Shown: positions 1 through 6,585 of the stretch, in pieces
Numbering within the stretch: the first letter of the stretch is position 1
Layout: every line of letters starts with the position of its first letter
NCBI GenBank assembly: GCA_003168315.1
Contig: PMSP01000261.1
Coordinates: 1-8,780, forward strand
DNA: 8,780 nucleotides
Source of the DNA: Opitutaceae bacterium
Lineage (GTDB): Bacteria > Verrucomicrobiota > Verrucomicrobiia > Opitutales > Opitutaceae
Direction: 5' to 3'
Notes under the pieces: model-generated
Seen by the model: the letters and a program-made list of their open reading frames with translations, nothing else
What the model was told of the DNA's origin: nothing
Database searches by the model: none
Position numbers and translations under genes: made by a program

Positions 1-377
1 CGCTCGCGAACGCCAGCTGCTCCGCGGCCTCCGTCGATTTCATCAACGCCTGGGGTCCCGGCCACATCCAGATCGACGCCGTTGAGGCCGGGTGCCTGTG
101 CCACTTTTTCGGCGACCACATCAGGAACATACCCGCCGTCTCGCTCAAGGGGGCGCTCGGCAACCCCCTCGGGGCCGCCGGGAGCATCCAGGTGGCGAGC
201 GCCGCCCTGTCGCTCAGGACGGGGCGGATCCCCCCGACCGTCAACTGGGAGACGCCCGATCCCGAGTGCCCCCTGAACTTGAGCGCAACCTCGCGCGACG
301 TCGGCTGCACGGTTGCCCTTGTGAACGCGCACGGGCTCTGCGGGACGAATGCATCGATGGTGCTTCTGAAGGCATGA
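1..377 (+). CDS. Ketosynthase-fold protein, C-terminal part, catalytic histidines replaced (chain-length-factor-like)
   Basis: The 5' end lies outside the window; the reading frame starts at base 3 and the 124 visible residues end at TGA 375-377. They align by eye with the C-terminal third of beta-ketoacyl-ACP synthase II (FabF family). Landmarks are VDFINAWG, a GAAG turn, the IPPTVNWETPDPEC stretch and a terminal GTNAS. In active enzymes the first motif is NAHGTGT and the second KxxxGHxxGAAG. Here the first His is Trp (codon 51-53) and the second is Asn (codon 162-164), while the Lys (147-149) is kept. The usual GFGGTN gate reads GLCGTN. Loss of both histidines argues against normal condensation. 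It recalls the chain-length-factor subunit of type II polyketide synthases, which pairs with an active ketosynthase. Whether the nucleophilic Cys exists cannot be seen. Its stop overlaps the next start by 4 nt (ATGA). The fold call is strong; the CLF-like role is inference. Confidence 0.85.
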   Translation, partial: LANASCSAASVDFINAWGPGHIQIDAVEAGCLCHFFGDHIRNIPAVSLKGALGNPLGAAGSIQVASAALSLRTGRIPPTVNWETPDPECPLNLSATSRDVGCTVALVNAHGLCGTNASMVLLKA

Positions 378-2380
378 GCCCCACAAACCTCGTCGCTTTC
401 CTCGCGAGCCTCGGGGTCGGCTGCGGCGTGCTCTATGCCAACCCGAAGCGCGCCATCAACCGCGCCTTCTTCCTCGCGTCCCTCGACGTCGCGCTGTGGC
501 TGATGAGCCTGGAATGGCTGAACAACCCGGCGAACCCGAACCCGGTGCTCTGGCTGCGGACCGCGTGGTCGATCAGCGCCTTCATCCCCTTCCTCCTCTG
601 GGTCATCATGGACTGCGCGATGGGGGGCGCCTTCGGATGGTGCAGCCTGCGCAAGGGCATCATCTGGTTTGCCGTCGGCGTGCTGATGTCGGCGCTGTGC
701 TTCTCGGAGTACTTCGTCCCGAACGAGTCCACGCGCGAGCACCCGCTGCGGGGAATCGGCTGGACTGTCTACGTGGTCGTGATCGGGGCGAGCTACCTGA
801 TCCTGCTTATCCTGGCCATCATCAAGCTGAGGAGCCGGGCCGGGATCCAGAAGATCGAGCTGCAGGTGCTCCTCCTCGGCGGCACCTCCGCGGGCCTGGT
901 CGGCGTCGTCCTCTCGGCGCTCGGTCCCCTCCTTAAGAACCCCTCGCTGACCCACTTCGTCCCGATCATCGTCTTCGTGTTCTACACGTCGACGGCGTGG
1001 GGGATCACGACCCAGAAGATATTCGACGCGCGCGACATCTTCAGGTCCGGGCTGCGCCTCGGCTTCTCGATAAGCGTGGTGGCCGTGATCATCGCGCTGA
1101 CGTCGCTCATCAGCCCGCAGTTCGTCCCGCGCCCGCTGGTGGTCGTCATCTGCGCCACCCTGGTCACCCTCTTCTTCAACCGCTTCAACCTCCGGGTCCT
1201 CAGGGCCACCCTCATGGGCGGCGACCGGGACGCCGAGGGTGTCCGGACGTCCATCCTCGCCGTGGGCAGGGACGAGTTCGAGCACGATGTCCTGGTGAAG
1301 CGCTTCAGCGGGATCCTCGGCGTCTGGGGCCGGACCGCGCGCGCCTATTTCCTGACGGGGACGAAGGACGCCTTCTCCTGGGGCAAGATCAGCCTCTCCG
1401 TTGCGTCCCCGGCGGCGGTTGAGCTCCTGAGGATGAAGTGGGCGACGACCGAGAGCCTGCAGCGCCAGCGCGAGGCCGGCGGCCGCAGGGAGCTGGCGGC
1501 GTTCATGCGCGAGTACGACCTCGGCGTCATGATCTGCGCCCCGAGCGACGATGGCCGGCCCCCGTTCATCATCGCGCTCGAGACCCGGCGCGACCGCAGC
1601 CCCTTCACGTGGGGGGAGATCAAGCTGCTCCTCGAATGGTCGGCCATCATCGAGAACATCCTCTCCCGCATCCGCCTGACCCAGCAGGCCAGGGAATCGG
1701 AGCAGCTGAGGACGGCGGGACTGCTGGGCGCCAGCCTCGCGCACGAGATCCGCAACCCGCTCGTCACCCTTAAGACCATCGCGCAGTCGGCAAAGGCGCG
1801 GTTCAACGACCCGGAGTTCCGGCGGCTCCTGATCGAGCTCGTCCCGGCCGAGATAGAGCGGATCGAGGGCCTCGTGAGCGGGCTGATGGACCTCGGCAGA
1901 CCCCAGCATCCCCACCTTGAGGGCATTCGCCTGAACGAGACCGTGGAGACGAGCGTGAAGCTGGTCCGGCCGAAGGCGCTCGACGAGGCCGTGACGCTGA
2001 CCTGCGACCTGGGGGCCGATCCCGACGAGATCACGGCGGACCGCGCGTCAATCCGTCAGATCATCCTCAACCTCGTCATGAACGCCATCCAGGCCGTCTC
2101 GGTCGTCGAAAAGAGGCGCGAGGTCCGCGTCAGCACGAAGGGGGGCCTCGGGACGATAGTACTCGAGGTCTCCGACAACGGGCCGGGGATGCCCGAGGAG
2201 GTCAAGAGCCGGCTCTTCCAGCCCTTCACGACCAGCAACAAGACGAGCGGCATCGGGCTCGGCCTGGCCATAACCGCGGACCTTGTAAAGTTGCACCACG
2301 GACAAATAACCTTGGTTGAGCGTGATGAAGCAGGCACAACATTTCGCGTAACCCTTCCATGTCAGCAACCTTCATCCTAA
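374..2380 (+). CDS. Multi-pass membrane sensor histidine kinase, intact catalytic core
   Basis: This 668-residue protein should sense a signal at the inner membrane, autophosphorylate on His and pass the phosphate to a partner. Residues 1-270 hold about nine hydrophobic segments (near 4-21, 31-48, 60-84, 95-112, 128-150, 163-186, 194-210, 228-246, 253-268), like 7TM-type kinase sensors with two extra helices. Residues 290-430 look like a cytoplasmic GAF-type region ending in a helical linker. The HisKA box is LAHEIRNP with phospho-acceptor His457. The ATPase domain has an N box around Asn566/Asn570, G1 DNGPGM at 601-606, an F box at 615-618 and G2 GIGLGL at 626-631, so all catalytic motifs are present. 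The frame is open back to base 92, but the ATG at 374 is chosen because it gives a membrane start and a 4-nt overlap with the upstream gene. No response regulator is seen nearby. The last 33 codons differ sharply in codon use. Signal and partner are unknown. Confidence 0.93.
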   Translation: MSPTNLVAFLASLGVGCGVLYANPKRAINRAFFLASLDVALWLMSLEWLNNPANPNPVLWLRTAWSISAFIPFLLWVIMDCAMGGAFGWCSLRKGIIWFAVGVLMSALCFSEYFVPNESTREHPLRGIGWTVYVVVIGASYLILLILAIIKLRSRAGIQKIELQVLLLGGTSAGLVGVVLSALGPLLKNPSLTHFVPIIVFVFYTSTAWGITTQKIFDARDIFRSGLRLGFSISVVAVIIALTSLISPQFVPRPLVVVICATLVTLFFNRFNLRVLRATLMGGDRDAEGVRTSILAVGRDEFEHDVLVKRFSGILGVWGRTARAYFLTGTKDAFSWGKISLSVASPAAVELLRMKWATTESLQRQREAGGRRELAAFMREYDLGVMICAPSDDGRPPFIIALETRRDRSPFTWGEIKLLLEWSAIIENILSRIRLTQQARESEQLRTAGLLGASLAHEIRNPLVTLKTIAQSAKARFNDPEFRRLLIELVPAEIERIEGLVSGLMDLGRPQHPHLEGIRLNETVETSVKLVRPKALDEAVTLTCDLGADPDEITADRASIRQIILNLVMNAIQAVSVVEKRREVRVSTKGGLGTIVLEVSDNGPGMPEEVKSRLFQPFTTSNKTSGIGLGLAITADLVKLHHGQITLVERDEAGTTFRVTLPCQQPSS

Positions 2381-2392
2381 CGACGCAGGATC
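2282..2392 (+). promoter_or_regulatory. Low-GC codon-usage island spanning the kinase end and the next start
   Basis: From codon 2282-2284 to the kinase stop, only 12 of 33 codons end in G or C, against 33 of the 34 codons immediately before. G+C over 2281-2380 is 47%, compared with 68% over 2181-2280. The encoded residues still fit the conserved end of an ATPase domain, so the protein is not damaged. The island ends just inside the next gene, whose ATG at 2359 has no visible Shine-Dalgarno site. A low-structure translation-initiation zone or an internal promoter would explain it. No convincing -35/-10 pair could be picked out, so the regulatory label is inference while the composition shift is measured directly. 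Confidence 0.4.
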
Positions 2393-4275
2393 CCGCGCTC
2401 GCGGCGGAATGGGCCAGGCAGCTGCCTTCGCCCCCCCTGTCGCTCGCGGGCGGCGACGCTCTACTTCGGGAGCTGCAGCGCCCGGGGGCGAGGGTGTGGA
2501 TCCGGGACATCTGCGACGGGGACGCCCAGTCGCCCGCCCATCCCGACACCGTGATCATCTTGGTCGGCGAGCCGCGCAGCCTGCCCTTTGAGGAGTCCAA
2601 GCACAGCCGGGCGAACGCATACTGCCTCTCCTACGACGAGAGCCGCAGCGAGCTTCGCCGGATAGCGCCCATGGCGGCGGAGCTGGCGCAGAGCAGGGCG
2701 GTCCTCTCCATCCTCCAGGATCGCCCGAGGAAGGCGGACCAGCCCGCCGCCGCCGTCGACGCGCCGGAGCCGGCGCGTCGCAACTTGGACGACTTTGAGT
2801 TCCTCGCCGGGGCCATTGAGCACCTGGACGACAGGACGCGGATCATAGACGAGTTTCGCCGGGGCGTCCGCGCGCGCATCCGCTCCTCGAGGGTGGTGGT
2901 CTTCCTGCGCGATGATAAGCGGTACGTGGCCGAGGGTGAGTCGTGGGAATGCTCCGCCGGACACGACCTCGTCCGCTGGCTGCAGGAGCACGCGGCGATA
3001 GTCGACTCCGCGACCCTGGACTCGGTCGAGAGCGCCTCGATAGAGGCCTCGATCCGCCAGAAGCTCGGCGAGTGGAACTCGAGGCTACTCGTCCCCCTGG
3101 AGGTCCACGGCGCGCTCGAGGGATGGGTCGTCTTCGGCCCGCGCGCGGACGGGCGCCCCTACTCGGCATCCGACCGGGACGACTCGCTCATGCTGGTCAG
3201 GCTCCTTTCCCGGATGATCGGGCAGCACAAGATGCTGCGCTCCGCCCAGGCGGCCCAGCGGGAGACCGGCCTCATGCAAAAGTTCGGGCCGAAGTTCTGC
3301 ATCATCGGGGTCTCCGGCAAGACGGACGAGTCGCTCCCCGTCGAGGTCCGCGAGATTTCCGCGCTGGCGCTTCGGGACGGAAAGCGGGTCGAGCGGGAAT
3401 TCGGCCGCATGCGGGTCGCGGCGGGTCCCATCCCCGGGGCGGGCTGCTGGGTGTGGTGGGACGAGTCCTCGTTCACTGCGGAATCCTCGGCGCAGAAGCG
3501 CGAGGCCGAGAGGCACCAGATCCTCCACGACCTCGGGATCATGATCTCGCACGAGCTCGCCAACGCGATGTTCTCGGTCAGCACCTATTTCCAGCACCTG
3601 CGGCGCCAGCGGTCCGCCGACGATTCGGCGCACCCGCTGATGGAGAGGGTCGGCCAGGACATGGAGAGGATGAAGGCCATGCCGCACCTCCTGAGCACTC
3701 TCTACGAGATGTCGAAGCAGCCGACGGGACGGGTGGACATGAAGCGGGTCGTCCAGTCGGTGGCCCACGACATCGGGGGCCTGGCCAACACGCCCGAGTC
3801 GGGCCCGATCATCTGGGGCCACGAGAAGAACCTCCAGGACGCCCTCCTCTGGCTCTGCAGGGAGATCCTGGACACCAAGGACAAGGTGGCGCCCATCTCC
3901 CGGGACTCGAAGATCACGCTCTCCCTCCAGCAGAGGCGCCGGGACGACGATTCCATCTGCCTGGTCACGATCTCATATCCCGGCCTGAGGGTCGACCAGA
4001 TCAAGGTGGGCGAGGCCACGTCCACGGAGGAGTACCCGACGGTCCCGGTGTACCTTGCCCGCGAGGTCATCCGCTTCCACTACGGCACGGTCCATGTCGG
4101 GCAGGGGCTCGACGGCCCGGAGCTCATGATCGCCCTCAAGTCGAGGCGCGTTAACGCCATCGCCGAGGTCGACCCGCTGGTGCGCAAGCTGCCTGAGGCG
4201 GGCGCCGCGACACCGTTTGGCGCCCCCGGACCCGCGGCGCCCGGCAACTCCGACGCGTTTCCGGCATCAGCATGA
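2359..4275 (+). CDS. Soluble degenerate histidine kinase (pseudo-receiver, GAF, PAS-like, HisKA-like)
   Basis: The protein has 638 residues and no membrane segment. Residues 1-115 look like a decayed receiver domain: a beta strand FILTTQD in place of the acidic pair, then VWIRD with Asp50 near the usual phospho-acceptor place, then TVIILVG. Residues 145-295 fit a GAF domain, with LVPLEVHGALEGWVVFG followed by a YSASDRD segment. Residues 305-370 resemble a PAS fold. A HisKA-like helix at 388-413 carries ISHELANAM, keeping His398. The ATPase region (about 455-595) is eroded: the N-box position reads LQDALLWLCREIL without the expected asparagines, ISYPG stands where DxGxG should be, and no G2 GxGxG is found. 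It is therefore probably unable to bind ATP normally. It may act as a phosphotransfer or allosteric partner of the upstream kinase, whose gene it overlaps by 22 nt in another frame. The start has no Shine-Dalgarno site, implying coupling. The C-terminal 30 residues are Ala/Pro/Gly-rich. Confidence 0.85.
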   Translation: MSATFILTTQDPALAAEWARQLPSPPLSLAGGDALLRELQRPGARVWIRDICDGDAQSPAHPDTVIILVGEPRSLPFEESKHSRANAYCLSYDESRSELRRIAPMAAELAQSRAVLSILQDRPRKADQPAAAVDAPEPARRNLDDFEFLAGAIEHLDDRTRIIDEFRRGVRARIRSSRVVVFLRDDKRYVAEGESWECSAGHDLVRWLQEHAAIVDSATLDSVESASIEASIRQKLGEWNSRLLVPLEVHGALEGWVVFGPRADGRPYSASDRDDSLMLVRLLSRMIGQHKMLRSAQAAQRETGLMQKFGPKFCIIGVSGKTDESLPVEVREISALALRDGKRVEREFGRMRVAAGPIPGAGCWVWWDESSFTAESSAQKREAERHQILHDLGIMISHELANAMFSVSTYFQHLRRQRSADDSAHPLMERVGQDMERMKAMPHLLSTLYEMSKQPTGRVDMKRVVQSVAHDIGGLANTPESGPIIWGHEKNLQDALLWLCREILDTKDKVAPISRDSKITLSLQQRRRDDDSICLVTISYPGLRVDQIKVGEATSTEEYPTVPVYLAREVIRFHYGTVHVGQGLDGPELMIALKSRRVNAIAEVDPLVRKLPEAGAATPFGAPGPAAPGNSDAFPASA

Positions 4276-5195
4276 GCGGTCTGGACGACGGCTGGCCTGC
4301 CGCGATCTCTGCGTGGGCAAACCGCCAGGAGGACATCCAGGCGCTTGTCCAGTTCGGCTCGAGGGCGAGGCAGGACGGCTCGACCGACACGTGGTCCGAT
4401 TATGACTACCACCTGATCACGTCGGACCCGCAGAAGTACCGGGACGGCTCGTTCGCCCGGGAGCTGGGCCCATGCTGGGCGTCGGCAAGCCAGTTTTCCT
4501 TTGGTGACGTGGACCGGGTGACGGCAGTCTACGACGGCGCGCTCGAGGCGGACTTCATCGTGCTGGGCCACGTCGACATGGTGATCGTCGCGCTGGCCCT
4601 CAGCTGGCCGGCCTCCGAGCCCCTGTGGCCGCGTCCGCTTGCCAGGGGGGTGAGGAGCCTGAGGATCGCCGCGGGCCCGGGTTGGAAGGTCATCAAGGGG
4701 GGGGCACTCTGGGAGAAGCGCTATTCCAGGATCAGCCCCCTGCGCGACCTGATGGGGGAGGAGGAGTTCAGGGGCCTCTGCGCGAAATTCTGGGTCGAGC
4801 TCGTCTGGGCCGCGAAGAAGGCGGCGCGCGGCGAGTGGCGGGCCAGCCAGCGCGCCATCCACGAGCACCTGGTCGAGTGCGGCCTGCGTGTCTTCAGGGA
4901 GGAGGCCCTCCTGGACGGGCGGCAGGCCCACTACGTGGGACGCAGGGCCGAGGCATGGCTCACGAAGGGGCAGCTCGAGGCGACAGGGGCCGGGACACGG
5001 CCCGAGCGTGCCGCCCTCATGTCGGCCTTGGTCCAGCTGTCCGGTGAATTTGCGGCCTCGTCAGCGCGCGTCGCCAGCCGGAACATGTGGAAGCCCCGCG
5101 ACTACCCCGAGATCCGGTCCTGGCTGGCGGGATTGTCGGATTCGTCTAGCGCCGGTCCAGGCGCAGCCGGACCGGCCGGTCCTGGCCCAGGCTGA
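4272..5195 (+). CDS. ANT(6)/AadK-like nucleotidyltransferase-fold protein
   Basis: This 307-residue protein resembles the aminoglycoside 6-adenylyltransferase (AadK/streptomycin adenylyltransferase) family in layout. FGSRAR at 28-33 is followed by WSDYDYHLI at 41-49, which supplies the GS motif and the paired metal-binding acids Asp43 and Asp45. A third acid could be Asp94 in EADFIVL. The helical C-terminal part has the family's FW...AK...RGEW pattern around 173-189. Family members transfer AMP from ATP to a hydroxyl, classically of streptomycin. Whether this one modifies a drug, a metabolite or a protein cannot be told. The start overlaps the pseudokinase stop by 4 nt (ATGA) with no Shine-Dalgarno site, so it belongs to the sensor-kinase operon, an unusual setting for a resistance gene. 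The last 16 residues are Gly/Pro/Ala/Ser-rich, and their DNA overlaps the convergent P450 gene by 50 bp. Fold is likely; substrate unknown. Confidence 0.8.
   Translation: MSGLDDGWPAAISAWANRQEDIQALVQFGSRARQDGSTDTWSDYDYHLITSDPQKYRDGSFARELGPCWASASQFSFGDVDRVTAVYDGALEADFIVLGHVDMVIVALALSWPASEPLWPRPLARGVRSLRIAAGPGWKVIKGGALWEKRYSRISPLRDLMGEEEFRGLCAKFWVELVWAAKKAARGEWRASQRAIHEHLVECGLRVFREEALLDGRQAHYVGRRAEAWLTKGQLEATGAGTRPERAALMSALVQLSGEFAASSARVASRNMWKPRDYPEIRSWLAGLSDSSSAGPGAAGPAGPGPG
5114..5186. repeat. Clustered CCGGTCC repeats with a 14-bp perfect palindrome
   Basis: CCGGTCC occurs in direct orientation at 5114-5120, 5152-5158 and 5176-5182, and inverted at 5169-5175. The first and third copies extend to an identical 11-mer, CCGGTCCTGGC. 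The juxtaposed inverted and third copies form the 14-bp palindrome GGACCGGCCGGTCC at 5169-5182. Two alternative hairpins are therefore possible, as the 5169-5175 arm can pair with either neighbour. The repeats lie in coding DNA of one or both convergent genes. Function is unknown. Confidence 0.6.
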
Positions 5196-6495
5196 TCCGC
5201 GGGAACGGCTGGATGGCCTCGGATTCCGGCGTCATCGACAGCCGCCAGCGCGAGGCGACGGTCGCCAGCACGAGGACCATCTCCGTCCATGCAAAATTCT
5301 CGCCGATGCAGGACCGGGCCCCGCCGCCGAAGGGAAAGTAGGCGAACCGGGGCAAAGCCCCCCGGAATTCGTCCGTCCACCTCTCCGGCCGGAATTCCAG
5401 GGGCGCGGGAAACCAGCGCGCGTCCCGTTGGATGACCCACTGGCTAGCGAGGACGAGGGTTCCCTTCGGGATCGGGTTCCCGCCGAGCTCAATGTCCTCG
5501 AGCGCCTCGCGCCCCATCGTCCAGACCGGTGGGTAGAGCCTCAGCGCCTCCGAGATGATCCTCCCCGCAAGCTTCAGGTCGGGGACGTCCGTGAATGCGG
5601 CCGGGCGGTCGCCGACGACCCTGCGGATCTCGGCATGCAGCAGATCCTGCGCTTCCGGGTGTCTCGCGAGAAGCCAGAAGACCCAGCTGAGGCCGTTGGC
5701 TGTCGTCCCCTGGCCGGCAAAGAAGAGGGTCATCACCTGGTTGCGGATCTCGAGGTCGCTCAGGTGCTCGCCGGGGCGCTCGGCGTCCTCGGCAAGGAGG
5801 AGGGTGGAGAGGAGGTCGCCCGCGTCCCCGCCCTGCGCTCGCCGCTCCCCGATAAGCCGATAGACCGTCCCGTCAAGGGTGGCCTGGGCGCGCCGGATCC
5901 TCCGGGCAAAGGGGAGGGGCGAGCGAAGCGCAAGCGAGGAGCCCGGGAAGATCATGCGGTTCAGGTCCGCGACCAGGCCGTTGAAGCCGGCGGCGACGGC
6001 CTCGGCGCCGCCGACGTCGGACGAGAAGAGCGTGTTCCCGACCACCGAGAGCGTCAGGCTCATCATGTCGGCCGCCAGGTCGCGGACCTCGCCGTCGCGC
6101 CAGGTGGCGACCGCAGCGTCCGTGGTGCGCACCATGGTTTCTCCGTATCCGGCCAGCCGCGAGCGGTGGAACGCCGGCAGCACCAGCCTGCGCTGGCGCC
6201 TGTGGGCCTCCCCGTCGCTGATGAGGAGGCCGTCGCCGAGGAAAGCGAAGAATCGCCGCCTCTCCGCGGTGTGGCCCTTGGCTATCCTGCCCGCATTGCC
6301 GACGAGGAGCTCCTGAACGAGGTCCGGGCTCTTGAGGAGCGCAAACATCTGGCTGCCGATCCTCACCTGCGCGATCTCGCCCGGCCAGCGGCCGATCTCG
6401 GCCATCAACCTAAGGGGGCGCCGCCGCGCCCAGAGGAAGGCCGGCAGCGACATTCGGCGGGAGGTTGCGGGCACCTGCGCGGCAGCGGTTGCCAT
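5146..6495 (-). CDS. Cytochrome P450, soluble bacterial type, atypical I-helix
   Basis: This 449-residue protein is a full-length P450, a heme monooxygenase that inserts oxygen into an unknown substrate using electrons from a separate redox partner. The C-helix segment DGEAHRRQRR (94-103) supplies heme-propionate contacts. EALR at 316-319 is the K-helix ExxR, FRPERW is at 368-373, and FGGGARSCIG at 389-398 carries heme-ligand Cys396. The I-helix oxygen-activation motif, usually AGxE/DTT, reads AGQGTT at 260-265: the acidic residue is Gly263, though Thr264 remains. No membrane anchor or fused reductase is present, and no ferredoxin gene is visible. The ATG at 6495 is used; Met15 is a possible alternative, and neither has a Shine-Dalgarno site. 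It follows the ABC ATPase gene after 90 nt on the same strand, and its tail overlaps the convergent nucleotidyltransferase gene by 50 bp. Family assignment is firm; substrate unknown. Confidence 0.95.
   Translation of the reverse strand: MATAAAQVPATSRRMSLPAFLWARRRPLRLMAEIGRWPGEIAQVRIGSQMFALLKSPDLVQELLVGNAGRIAKGHTAERRRFFAFLGDGLLISDGEAHRRQRRLVLPAFHRSRLAGYGETMVRTTDAAVATWRDGEVRDLAADMMSLTLSVVGNTLFSSDVGGAEAVAAGFNGLVADLNRMIFPGSSLALRSPLPFARRIRRAQATLDGTVYRLIGERRAQGGDAGDLLSTLLLAEDAERPGEHLSDLEIRNQVMTLFFAGQGTTANGLSWVFWLLARHPEAQDLLHAEIRRVVGDRPAAFTDVPDLKLAGRIISEALRLYPPVWTMGREALEDIELGGNPIPKGTLVLASQWVIQRDARWFPAPLEFRPERWTDEFRGALPRFAYFPFGGGARSCIGENFAWTEMVLVLATVASRWRLSMTPESEAIQPFPRISLGQDRPVRLRLDRR
5151..5176. 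terminator. Strong hairpin in the convergent gene tails, possible bidirectional terminator
   Basis: GCCGGTCC at 5151-5158 pairs with GGACCGGC at 5169-5176. Between them GGC (5160-5162) and GCC (5166-5168) continue the stem around a GCA loop, with A5159 bulged. That gives 11 base pairs, nearly all G-C. It sits exactly where the nucleotidyltransferase and P450 reading frames overlap tail to tail, a logical place to stop both transcripts. No T-run follows on either strand, so a classical intrinsic terminator is not shown. It may instead block RNA polymerase or 3' exonucleases. Local GC richness makes chance pairing easier. Confidence 0.35.
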
Positions 6496-6585
6496 GGGAC
6501 ATTTCAGCGCGGCTTCGCAGGGGTCCGCAAGACCTTTGCCGGGGCGCCCGCGCGGCGAGGCGACTCACGTTCGGCGTATTCGGCC
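6496..6585. other. Gap between the ABC ATPase and P450 genes
   Basis: This is the only gap longer than 30 nt in the window. It contains the 8-bp palindrome GGGCGCCC within a GC-rich stretch (6540-6560). There is no T-tract that would make it an intrinsic terminator in the minus direction, and no recognisable -35/-10 pair ahead of the P450. The P450 could be read from its own unseen promoter or by read-through from the surE-ABC genes. Confidence 0.4.

Noticed and set aside
92..373. N-terminal extension of the sensor kinase back to the ATG at 92
   Set aside because: It would lie almost wholly inside the ketosynthase gene, is Arg/Pro-rich and unlike any sensor domain. The ATG at 374 gives a membrane start and a 4-nt overlap.
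2282..2359. A specific sigma-70 promoter within the low-GC island
   Set aside because: Several TTG-like and AT-rich hexamers exist, but none pairs well at 16-18 bp, so no promoter was called.
2943..4154. A 403-codon plus-strand frame inside the pseudokinase gene
   Set aside because: The translation is compositionally biased and motif-free; the other frame carries clear GAF and HisKA-like features.
4272..5195. Acquired aminoglycoside-resistance cassette
   Set aside because: There is no integron, insertion sequence or composition change, and the gene is embedded by overlap in the kinase operon.
6540..6560. Intrinsic terminator after the ABC ATPase gene
   Set aside because: Only a short GC palindrome with no T-tract on the relevant strand.
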